Assembly: GCA_964399165.1 (NCBI GenBank)
Contig: CAYNPO010000016.1
Span: 1-64,000 of the forward strand
Direction of reading: 5' to 3'
Length of the DNA: 64,000 nt
DNA from: UBA6144 sp964399165
GTDB lineage: Bacteria; Bdellovibrionota; Bacteriovoracia; Bacteriovoracales; Bacteriovoracaceae
Shown: piece by piece, positions 57,806 through 64,000 of the stretch
Position numbering within the stretch: the stretch's first letter is position 1
Layout of the letters: every line of letters starts with the position of its first letter
The notes under the pieces: model-generated
What the model saw: only the letters and a program-made list of their open reading frames with translations
Told to the model about the DNA's origin: nothing
Databases searched by the model: none
Made by a program: the position numbers and the translations under genes

Positions 57806-58948
57806 TCAGAGTTCCAGGAAGCGTTTGATCTCTTCGGTGCGCGCCATGGTGTCCTGGTAACCCAGATCGATGAGCGGCCGAGTGTAGCTCTTGTCGAAGG
57901 CCAAGTAACTCAAGAGATCGAGCCCCTCGCTTCCGCCCACGCCGATCCCTTTCAAGAGGTAGCGCAACATGGGGGGGAGCTCCTTGCCCAACTGCGCGGT
58001 CATCGCCCCCAAGTCCTGGCTGGGCCGGAGCATGAGGATGGGCAAGGGCCTCAGGTTGGGAAAGTGCGCCCGCCGCGCGTCCTCGCTCATGTGGAATATG
58101 GTCTCGTTCACCCGCGAGAGGCGCTCCACGTCCGCTTCCATGGCATCGAGGAAGACCGCGTTCATCATCACGCCCACGATTTGGCCCAAGGAGGGATTGC
58201 GGTTTTTGGTTAAGGTGCGCTCGCGCTGGCGAGCGGGCGTGTGGGGAGCGCGGATGCCGATGGCGATGATGCGGTCGGCACCCAAGTGGATGGCGGGGGA
58301 AAGCGGCGTGGTCTGGCGCACGCACCCGTCGCCATACCAGGAGTCGCCGATGGGTTCGGGAGGAAAGAAAAGCGGAATGGCCGAACTCGCCATGACGTGC
58401 GACGCCTCAATGGGCGAGCGGACGGAGAAGCGGTCGGTGCGCGCCCATTCATCCACCGGTCGAGGTCCGTTGTGGAAAACCACGCTGGCACCGGAGAAGA
58501 AATTGGTGGTGGAAAGCGCCAATCCCTCGAGGGTGCCGTCAGCGATGGAACGGTTGAGATCGGCGAAGTCGATCTCGCGCTCGAGCAACCGGCGCAAGGG
58601 AGTGGTGTCCAACAGGTGGTTCACGCCGGAGCGCTTGGGCGCGAGCCCCCCTAGTGCCGCGCCGGAAAGCCACTGGCTGCCGAGTTTGCTGATGGAAAGG
58701 GCGCCCAGGTCGAAAATGTCCTGCGGCCGCAAGTGTCCCCACAGGTCCCACAGCTGGGAGGTGGCCACGTCCCAGTTGTTGGCGTGGGCGGCGAGGTACG
58801 AGGCGTTGATGGCACCGGCGGAAGTGCCGGTGACGATGCGGAAGAGGCCTTCATCCTGGCGGACGATTTCGTAGAGGGCGCGGGTGGCGCCCACTTGGTA
58901 GGCGGCGCGGGCGCCGCCGCCGGTCAGGACGATGGCGTTGAGGGACAT
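57806..58948 (-). CDS. Patatin-like phospholipase
   Basis: 380 aa. Oxyanion motif GGGARAAYQVG, nucleophile Ser in GTSAG and the catalytic Asp in GDGCV. The core spans about residues 5-230, and the rest is helical. It is a cytoplasmic RssA/patatin lipid acyl hydrolase; the substrate is unknown. No signal peptide or Shine-Dalgarno: a perfect TATAAT sits six bases before the ATG. Confidence 0.9.
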   Translation of the reverse strand: MSLNAIVLTGGGARAAYQVGATRALYEIVRQDEGLFRIVTGTSAGAINASYLAAHANNWDVATSQLWDLWGHLRPQDIFDLGALSISKLGSQWLSGAALGGLAPKRSGVNHLLDTTPLRRLLEREIDFADLNRSIADGTLEGLALSTTNFFSGASVVFHNGPRPVDEWARTDRFSVRSPIEASHVMASSAIPLFFPPEPIGDSWYGDGCVRQTTPLSPAIHLGADRIIAIGIRAPHTPARQRERTLTKNRNPSLGQIVGVMMNAVFLDAMEADVERLSRVNETIFHMSEDARRAHFPNLRPLPILMLRPSQDLGAMTAQLGKELPPMLRYLLKGIGVGGSEGLDLLSYLAFDKSYTRPLIDLGYQDTMARTEEIKRFLEL

Positions 58949-58954
58949 GGGGGG

Positions 58955-58960
58955 ATTATA
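58955..58960 (-). promoter_or_regulatory. -10 box making a leaderless patatin mRNA
   Basis: Reverse-strand TATAAT (58960-58955) is followed by six C and then the ATG (58948). This spacing puts the transcript start at the start codon. No -35 box is evident, as the region above it is the hairpin. Confidence 0.55.
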
Positions 58961-58961
58961 G

Positions 58962-58987
58962 CACCCTCCCCCGGTCGGGGGAGGGTG
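58962..58987. repeat. Perfect 11-bp hairpin between the MerR-like and patatin genes
   Basis: CACCCTCCCCC (58962-58972), GGTC loop, GGGGGAGGGTG (58977-58987). No T tract on the MerR transcript side, so it may terminate weakly or protect the 3' end; it also fills the -35 space of the patatin gene. Confidence 0.55.
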
Positions 58988-58999
58988 GGAAAAAGCGGC

Positions 59000-59938
59000 T
59001 TACTCGAGGCTTTCGAGGTGGCGTTCCATGTCTTCGTGGTTGGCGAAGACCCGGACCATTTTGGAGCGGGAGCTGACCTGGGACGAGAGGTCCTGGGCGC
59101 CCACGATCCAGACCTCACAGGCCTCTTTGCAGCGGGCCAACAGGTCCTCCACATAGGAGCTCAGCGGGGTCTTGAGTTGCTCAGGGTGCGACACCCCCAG
59201 CACCACGATGTTGGATTCCAGGGCGTGGGCCACCTCGCTCAGCGCGGCGGAGGGGAGGTCGGCGCCGAGGTAGCTGAAGTTCATCTGGTGGTGGGAGCAC
59301 AGGAGCGCGCCCAACATGACGTCCTGGAGCTGGGTTTCGCCCTCGGGGGCGGCCAGGGCGATCTTGCTGGAGGACTTGGCGGCTTTCTCGTGGTGCACAT
59401 ACAGCATGGATCCCACGTGGAACTTGATCACCGCGTGCAGGGCCTGGACCTGGGCAGGTAGGAAGTGGCCACCTTTGCGGCGGGCCTCAACCTCACGCAG
59501 CAAGGGGAGCAGGATGTCCAGGGCGAACTTCCCTGGAGTCAAGGAGACTTTGGCCTTGCCAAGTTCGTGGGAGATGATGTCCAACTTGTGGCCCGCGAGG
59601 GCGAGGACCAGGTTCTGCAGGGTCTGCTGGGCGTTGATCTGGGCCCGTTTGGGGTTGTGGCTCATGGCCACCATCACGGCTTCCCGGGAGTGGGTCAGTT
59701 TTTCGTAGATATCCTTGAGTTCCCCGTCCGGGAGGCGCGCGATCTGGCCGATGGAGTTGCCGAGGTTAGTCAGTTGAGAAAGGAGGGTCAGACGTTCGAT
59801 GTCCTCGCCTGAGTACTGGCGACGGCCAGAATCGGTACGCTCGGGACGCAGGGCCCCATAACGTTTTTCCCAGGCGCGGATGGTGTGGGTGCTAAGTCCG
59901 GAAATCTGAGCGGCCATTTGGATGTTGAAAAACTTCAT
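59000..59938 (-). CDS. CarH/LitR-like MerR regulator with degenerate B12-binding domain
   Basis: 312 aa from ATG 59938, with GGAG 8 bases upstream. Residues 1-75 are a MerR winged HTH (LSTHTIRAWEKRYGALRP), about 105-180 a helical bundle and about 190-312 a flavodoxin-like cobalamin domain (YLGADLP). The lower-ligand motif (E/D-x-H-x-x-G) reads ETQLQD at 201-206, so the cobalt His is Gln203. The capping Trp and Glu-His of light-sensing CarH also seem replaced, with Arg154 at the Trp position. It may be a B12-independent repressor. Divergent from a TIGR01777 gene. Confidence 0.85.
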   Translation of the reverse strand: MKFFNIQMAAQISGLSTHTIRAWEKRYGALRPERTDSGRRQYSGEDIERLTLLSQLTNLGNSIGQIARLPDGELKDIYEKLTHSREAVMVAMSHNPKRAQINAQQTLQNLVLALAGHKLDIISHELGKAKVSLTPGKFALDILLPLLREVEARRKGGHFLPAQVQALHAVIKFHVGSMLYVHHEKAAKSSSKIALAAPEGETQLQDVMLGALLCSHHQMNFSYLGADLPSAALSEVAHALESNIVVLGVSHPEQLKTPLSSYVEDLLARCKEACEVWIVGAQDLSSQVSSRSKMVRVFANHEDMERHLESLE

Positions 59939-59998
59939 GGTGAGCTCTCCTTTGGTTGAATCCACTCTAGGGAAGAAGCCCCAGCTAAACCCACCCGT

Positions 59999-60031
59999 GT
60001 GGTAGACAGAACTCACACAAGACCTACACAA
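59999..60031. promoter_or_regulatory. Three 11-bp direct repeats, probable operator
   Basis: Tandem units GTGGTAGACAG (59999-60009), AACTCACACAA (60010-60020) and GACCTACACAA (60021-60031), in phase at 11 bp with ACACAA or AGACAG at the end of each. CarH-type regulators are known to bind 11-bp direct repeats. The array lies between the divergent MerR-like and epimerase genes, 17 bases before the -35 box of the latter. Confidence 0.55.
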
Positions 60032-60047
60032 ATATCCCATCGCATGC

Positions 60048-60076
60048 TTGAGCATGGAGGGGAAACTGGCTAAAAT
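60048..60076 (+). promoter_or_regulatory. Sigma-70 promoter for the TIGR01777 gene
   Basis: TTGAGC (60048-60053), a 17-base spacer and TAAAAT (60071-60076), 33 bases before ATG 60110, near the direct repeats. Confidence 0.55.
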
Positions 60077-60109
60077 TCTTAGGAAAACTCACCTTTCGAA
60101 GGAAGCCGC

Positions 60110-61027
60110 ATGAAAGTGCTTGTCACAGGGGCCACAGGGTTTGTGGGGCGCGTTATTGTCCGCCAATTGTTGGAGACCGGTGATCAGGTGACCATTCTTA
60201 CCCGTCACGTGCCCAAGGCCGCGCTGCTTTTGGGAAGTCGTTGCCGTTACTTTCAATGGAATGGCGTCGAGGAGGCGGCCCCTTTGGAGGCTTTCGAGGG
60301 GCAGGATGCCGTCATCAACTTGATGGGTGAGGGGCTGGCGGAAAAGCGGTGGACCGATGAGCAAAAGCGACGTCTACGCGATTCGCGCGTACTTGGAACC
60401 CGTCGGGTGGTCGAGGCCATGCGCCAAGCGGGCGACAAGGGCCCCAAGACTTTGGTTTCCACTTCAGCGGTGGGCATTTATGGCCCACACGGCAATGAGG
60501 AGCTAGACGAAGGCGCCCAAACGGCTTCCGACTTCTTGGGAGGTTTGTGCCAAGACTGGGAAAGCGAGGCCCGCGCCGCCGAGGGTTTCGGTGCCCGCGT
60601 CGTTTTGATCCGAGTGGGCGTTGTGCTCGGCCGTGGCGGGGGCGCCCTCTCAAAGATGCTGCCCGTGTTTAAGCTTGGCGCCGGTGGCCCTTTGGGCAGC
60701 GGCCGGCAGTGGATGAGCTGGATCCACGTGGAAGACGTCGCAGCGATGTTCGTGCGCGCCGCCCGCGAGAAGAATTTCAAAGGCGCCTACAACGCCACCG
60801 CCCCTTATCCCGTGACCAACAGCGAATTCAGCAAAGTGTTGGGAAAGGTGCTGCGGCGGCCGGCCTTCTTGCCCGCTCCCGCTTTCGCGGTGAAAAGCGC
60901 ATTGGGGGAAATGTCCACCATCCTGTTGGATGGCCAGCGGGTGTTGCCCAAGCGCATGCATGCCGAGGCGCATTTCCATTACCGCTATCCCACGCTGGAA
61001 ATGGCGCTGAAGGAAACGGCTTACTGA
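60110..61027 (+). CDS. TIGR01777-family NAD(P)-dependent epimerase-like oxidoreductase
   Basis: 305 aa short-chain-dehydrogenase-type Rossmann protein. GATGFVG nucleotide-binding motif at the start, then the family features NLMGEGLAEKRWT, STSAVGIYG and the SWIHVEDV region, with a C-terminal domain ending in HFHYRYP. These are YfcH/SulA-like proteins of unknown substrate. In other bacteria such genes occur in LitR/CarH-controlled light-response groups, which fits the divergent MerR-like gene. AAGGAAG precedes ATG 60110. Confidence 0.9.
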   Translation: MKVLVTGATGFVGRVIVRQLLETGDQVTILTRHVPKAALLLGSRCRYFQWNGVEEAAPLEAFEGQDAVINLMGEGLAEKRWTDEQKRRLRDSRVLGTRRVVEAMRQAGDKGPKTLVSTSAVGIYGPHGNEELDEGAQTASDFLGGLCQDWESEARAAEGFGARVVLIRVGVVLGRGGGALSKMLPVFKLGAGGPLGSGRQWMSWIHVEDVAAMFVRAAREKNFKGAYNATAPYPVTNSEFSKVLGKVLRRPAFLPAPAFAVKSALGEMSTILLDGQRVLPKRMHAEAHFHYRYPTLEMALKETAY

Positions 61028-61034
61028 GGCTGCC

Positions 61035-62462
61035 TCAGAAGCCGTTGAGCACGGCCTGCTTGAGGCGGGTCATGTCCTCCACCGCCCACCGCACTCCGCC
61101 CATGCCAAGGCCCGCCCGTCCATGCCCCCCGAAAGGCATCCAGTCCACGCGGTAGGCGGTGTGGTCGTTCACCACCACCGTCATCGCGTCCAGACGTTTG
61201 ATCGCCTCCAGGGCGCGGGACAAACTTGCGGTGAAGACGGAAGCCTCGAAGGGATGGGTGGCTTCGCCCAACAACCCGTATACCTCGTCGTCGGTGCTGA
61301 AAGAGTTGACCGCCACCACGGGGCCGAAGGCCTCCTCCCTCCATAAGCGGCAGGTCATGGGGACGCCCGTGAGGATGGTGGGCGCCAGGAAGTGGTCTCC
61401 CAGGGCTTTGCTTCCATCGAGCGCGGTCTTCGCCCCCCCCTCCACGGCTTCGGCCATCCAGGCCTGTAGGCGGGTTTTCTCTTTGGCCCGGATGAGCGGG
61501 CCCACGTCCGTGTCTGGGCTGCGGGCGTCTCCGACCTTCATGGCACGGGCCTTGGCCGTGAATTTCTCAACGAAAGCGTTAAAAACTTTTTCGTGCACGA
61601 GGATGCGCTGGGTGGAGATGCAAACTTGCCCGGCGTGGTAAAAGGCCCCTTTCACCAAGGCGGTGGCGGCCGCATCCAGGTCGGCATCCTCCCACACCAC
61701 CGCCGGTGCCTGGCCACCGTGCTCCAGGGCCAAGCGCGTGCCTGGGGCGGACCTGCGCCGCAGTTCCCAACCCACTTTGTCCGAGCCGATGAAGGAGATA
61801 TAGGCAAAGCGAGGGTCGGCCACTAAGGTTTGGATCTCCGGAATGTCCGCGTGGAAGAGCGTTGCCACCCCGGACGGCGCCCCCACGGCGACCAGCGCGT
61901 CCGCCAACCATTCCCCGCAGTAAGGCGTGGCGGGGGCCGGCTTGAAGGCCACGGGACAACCCGCGGCCAAGGCGGGCCCCACTTGGTGGGCCAAAAGGTT
62001 GAGCGGGTGGTTGAAGGCGGAGAGCGCGAGCACTGGGCCCACCGGCTCGCGCAGGGTGAAGGCCAAGCGTCCTGCTCCCGCGGGGGAGCGGCCCATGGGG
62101 AGCGTTTCGCCCCCCAGGCGTAGGGCCTCTTCGGCGCAGAGTTCGAAAGTGCCCGCGGCACGGTCGGCCTCAGTCAGCGCGTCCTTCAGGGGTTTGCCGC
62201 CCTCGGTGGCGATGGTGTGGGCCAGATGCTCGCGCTCCGCGCGCACTTTCGCGGCCAGGGCCCTCAGCCAACCCGCCCGCGCGTGCGCGGGCCTTTCCTT
62301 CAGCTCGGACTCGCCTTCTTTCACCAGCGCAAGCAGGCGCTCCACGTCGGAAGCCTCCATCTGCTGGACCTCGCCCAAAAGGGCCCCGTCATTGGGGGAA
62401 TGGACGGGATCCCAACGGGAGGAAGTGGAAGGCCAGCGCAGTGGGGTGCGGAGGGGGCGCAT
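61035..62462 (-). CDS. NAD(P)-dependent aldehyde dehydrogenase
   Basis: 475 aa from ATG 62462; AAGGAAA lies 5 bases ahead. The catalytic Glu is in LEHGGQAP (the usual ELGG reads EHGG) and the nucleophilic Cys is in AGQVCISTQRI. SAFNHPLNL and the C-terminal FEASVFTAS are family-typical. Oxidises an aldehyde to an acid; substrate not deducible. Longer in-frame starts (to 62612) overlap the divergent lipoprotein gene and are rejected. Convergent with the TIGR01777 gene. Confidence 0.92.
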   Translation of the reverse strand: MRPLRTPLRWPSTSSRWDPVHSPNDGALLGEVQQMEASDVERLLALVKEGESELKERPAHARAGWLRALAAKVRAEREHLAHTIATEGGKPLKDALTEADRAAGTFELCAEEALRLGGETLPMGRSPAGAGRLAFTLREPVGPVLALSAFNHPLNLLAHQVGPALAAGCPVAFKPAPATPYCGEWLADALVAVGAPSGVATLFHADIPEIQTLVADPRFAYISFIGSDKVGWELRRRSAPGTRLALEHGGQAPAVVWEDADLDAAATALVKGAFYHAGQVCISTQRILVHEKVFNAFVEKFTAKARAMKVGDARSPDTDVGPLIRAKEKTRLQAWMAEAVEGGAKTALDGSKALGDHFLAPTILTGVPMTCRLWREEAFGPVVAVNSFSTDDEVYGLLGEATHPFEASVFTASLSRALEAIKRLDAMTVVVNDHTAYRVDWMPFGGHGRAGLGMGGVRWAVEDMTRLKQAVLNGF

Positions 62463-62502
62463 GGGATTTCCTTTTTCCGTCGTGGACGGATAAACTATCC
62501 CC

Positions 62503-62964
62503 ATGATGGTATTCCCCCGTGCCCGTCCCGGAAAGCTCGCCCGCGTTGGACTTGCGCTGGCCCTGGCTTGCGCCGCCTGCACCAAGAAGGCCGAGGAACC
62601 CGTGTTGAACAAGGAAGAGATGCTCGGGATGGCCCCTCACGAGGGCCCGGACAAGGTGGAAATCGTCCTGGCCAAGGACATCAACGACGCCATTCCTTGC
62701 TCAAACTACGGCGATGGTTGCCTTTCCGTGCACCGGGTGCGCGCACGCCAGTTGGATTTCATCGTGGTGGAGTTCAGTGACGGAGAATCCGCGCGGCGGG
62801 CCTCCCGCAAGGTGCGTGGCTGGTATCTGCACAACTGGCTTTTCGACGACGTGGAAGGCGAGCCGCACTTGGAGAGCTGGGTGGAACAACACTACAAGGC
62901 CCAACGCTTCAAGCCCCGGGGAAAAGCAGCGGACTCCGCAGGAAAGCCTCCTGGAAATGGCTGA
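62503..62964 (+). CDS. Probable lipoprotein, unknown function
   Basis: 153 aa (Met2 is another start). Hydrophobic signal ending in ACAAC with Cys26 as the likely lipidated residue, a slightly non-canonical lipobox. The remainder is a small alpha/beta domain with an IPCSNYGDGC Cys pair and a Trp-rich helix near the end, without a recognised family. Its final 56 bases overlap the 3' end of the hemoglobin gene on the opposite strand. Confidence 0.6.
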   Translation: MMVFPRARPGKLARVGLALALACAACTKKAEEPVLNKEEMLGMAPHEGPDKVEIVLAKDINDAIPCSNYGDGCLSVHRVRARQLDFIVVEFSDGESARRASRKVRGWYLHNWLFDDVEGEPHLESWVEQHYKAQRFKPRGKAADSAGKPPGNG

Positions 62965-63283
62965 GCTTCGCGTCCCACCGCTCGCGTAGCCCCTGAAACT
63001 CCGCCGGCGTCTCGGCCTGCAGGATTTCCCGGAACAATTTCACCCAGCGCCCCACCTCCCCACGGTGGATCTTCAAAGGTGCATGGACGCCGAATAGATC
63101 TAGGGGGGGAGAGAGCGGCAGAGAAGTGCGCCCTAGCAGCTGGGATTCCCAGAAAGCGTGAATGCGGGGCAGGTGCGCCCCGAAGTCCTGGATGTGGCGG
63201 AAATGGTAACCGATCAACACGTCGGTCACCGCGCGGGCGTAAAATGCGTCCACCACGCGGGCGACGTAAGCTTGGGGACTCAT
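62909..63283 (-). CDS. Group III truncated hemoglobin
   Basis: 124 aa from ATG 63283. VDAFYARAVTDVLIGYHF, the DFGAHLPRIHAFWESQLLG stretch and HAPLKIHRGEVGRWVKLFRE match group III truncated hemoglobins, in which FWxSxLLG and the HxxLxI proximal-His region are diagnostic. It binds heme and probably handles O2, NO or redox signals. The ATG overlaps the stop of the upstream unknown gene (4-base ATGA overlap), so they are cotranslated. Confidence 0.85.
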   Translation of the reverse strand: MSPQAYVARVVDAFYARAVTDVLIGYHFRHIQDFGAHLPRIHAFWESQLLGRTSLPLSPPLDLFGVHAPLKIHRGEVGRWVKLFREILQAETPAEFQGLRERWDAKLSHFQEAFLRSPLLFPGA

Positions 63284-64000
63284 GCCCAATGGGCGTCCCG
63301 CGCCCAGTGGATTTCTTCCACTTCACGCACGGGGAAACCTTGGGACGTGAAAAAGAGCGCCTCGTCGGGGCCGGAAAGTCGCAGGGGGCGGGCCTGGCGC
63401 GTGATCACCAATTTGCGGGCGCCCTGCATCTCGTGCCACTTCAGGATGGCATATTGCACGTAGGTCTGGTCTTCCACCGTCTCGTCCCCCTGGGCCTCCA
63501 GGGGGAGTGGCTCGAAGAACCAAGTGTTCGCCTGACCTTCGAGGTAATGCACGAGTCCCAGGAGCTCGCCGTTTTTTTGGAAGGTCAGCAGTCCACCCGG
63601 CAAAGCGTCGATCACGTCGGCGGGTGCCTGAGGACACTCCTTGAGCAGTTCCGCCCGCGAGGCGGGCGTGGCGTAATCGCCCAGGGAAACGCCGGAGTCC
63701 TTATGGAGGCGCTTCCAGCGGCGCTGGATTTCATTTGCGGCGTCCGGGGCCAATCCTGCGAGATAGTCCTGGTAGGTTTTGTGCCGGCGCTCGAGTGGGC
63801 GCAAGGACTGCCAGCTCTCGCGGCGCTCGGGGGGCATGTTCTCCCAGTCAGGTCGAGGCGGCGCCGTCCACCCCGACGGCAGTGCCACGCTGATTGCCAT
63901 GACATCCTCGCGTGCCCCCGTCTCCTTGACGAGGCCTATGAGCTTTTCCCGACCGCTCTTGGCAAAGCGTGGGTCGAAAAGGGCCGGTCCATCCCCGCCC
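63280..64000 (-). CDS. Unknown protein cotranslated with truncated hemoglobin (partial at the right edge)
   Basis: 206 aa from the Met at 63900, but the same frame stays open to 64000 and 33 further in-frame codons read as sensible protein (FDPRFAKSGREKLIGLV), so the real start is probably outside the window. No domain is recognised; the C-terminal part (FFEPLPLE, WHEMQGARKLVITR) has the alternating feel of an alpha/beta protein. Joined by an ATGA overlap to the hemoglobin gene, which suggests it may be a partner or maturation factor. Confidence 0.7.
   Translation of the reverse strand, partial: GGDGPALFDPRFAKSGREKLIGLVKETGAREDVMAISVALPSGWTAPPRPDWENMPPERRESWQSLRPLERRHKTYQDYLAGLAPDAANEIQRRWKRLHKDSGVSLGDYATPASRAELLKECPQAPADVIDALPGGLLTFQKNGELLGLVHYLEGQANTWFFEPLPLEAQGDETVEDQTYVQYAILKWHEMQGARKLVITRQARPLRLSGPDEALFFTSQGFPVREVEEIHWARDAHWA

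Noticed and set aside
59939..60109. Cobalamin riboswitch upstream of the B12-type regulator
   Set aside because: The 171-base region shows only direct repeats and a promoter; no B12-box-like sequence.
1..64000. tRNA, rRNA, CRISPR arrays, insertion sequences, att sites
   Set aside because: No cloverleaf-like or repeat-spacer pattern, no transposase or integrase motif was seen.

Overview
The window is about 64 kb of GC-rich, gene-dense bacterial chromosome from a Gram-negative organism. Many lipoproteins carry a lipobox, and there are several outer-membrane-barrel-like proteins. Very large secreted Cys-rich proteins sit beside ordinary housekeeping genes (metG, typA, mdh, murD, serC, speD, tgt, uppP, xthA). 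Together with complete leucine and partial tryptophan catabolic clusters, this suggests a Bdellovibrionota or wider deltaproteobacterial-type lineage. That is inference from gene content, because there is no rRNA to place it. I see no tRNA or rRNA gene, insertion sequence, prophage, CRISPR array or replication origin. No intergenic stretch exceeds about 300 bases.

Layout. 1-8500: an LtaS-like sulfatase-fold enzyme, then a tightly coupled leucine/isovalerate operon (MCC carboxyltransferase, methylglutaconyl-CoA hydratase, separate biotin carboxylase and biotin carrier, HMG-CoA lyase, a second crotonase), then a Bor-like lipoprotein. 8700-12525: a Rep/UvrD helicase divergent from metG. 12540-18666: a three-gene reverse-strand envelope cluster (969-aa secreted protein, 872-aa lipoprotein with an HEMGH zinc-protease motif, 182-aa anchored protein). 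18868-21923: an FHA/membrane/periplasmic fusion protein overlapping uppP. 21916-26910: a 1664-aa lipoprotein with repeated Cys-Cys pairs. 27094-39751: cinA, an FAD protein, typA, a stomatin/NfeD pair, guanine deaminase, xthA, a small XRE regulator, an Arg/Gly-rich protein, mdh and speD.

39753-49627: an outer-membrane-type protein, a METTL25-like methyltransferase with a SnoaL-like partner, murD, a kynureninase/tryptophan dioxygenase pair divergent from an Xaa-Pro aminopeptidase, and a membrane-anchored matrixin-type metalloprotease behind a barrel-like protein. 49729-55285: serC, two tandem secreted transglutaminase-elicitor-like proteins, a tgt lacking the usual zinc cysteines, and a secreted nuclease. 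55249-64000: a barrel protein, a DEAD-box helicase, a patatin-like phospholipase, a CarH/LitR-like MerR regulator divergent from a TIGR01777 oxidoreductase across 11-bp direct repeats, an aldehyde dehydrogenase, a small lipoprotein, a group III truncated hemoglobin and an unknown protein that runs off the right edge.

The most unusual material is the duplicated transglutaminase-like pair, the degenerate B12-photoreceptor-type regulator with its operator-like repeats, the zinc-site-less Tgt, and the envelope proteins of 12.5-27 kb. Convergent neighbours overlap at their 3' ends at least six times. Several genes have -10-like boxes directly against the ATG, suggesting leaderless mRNAs.
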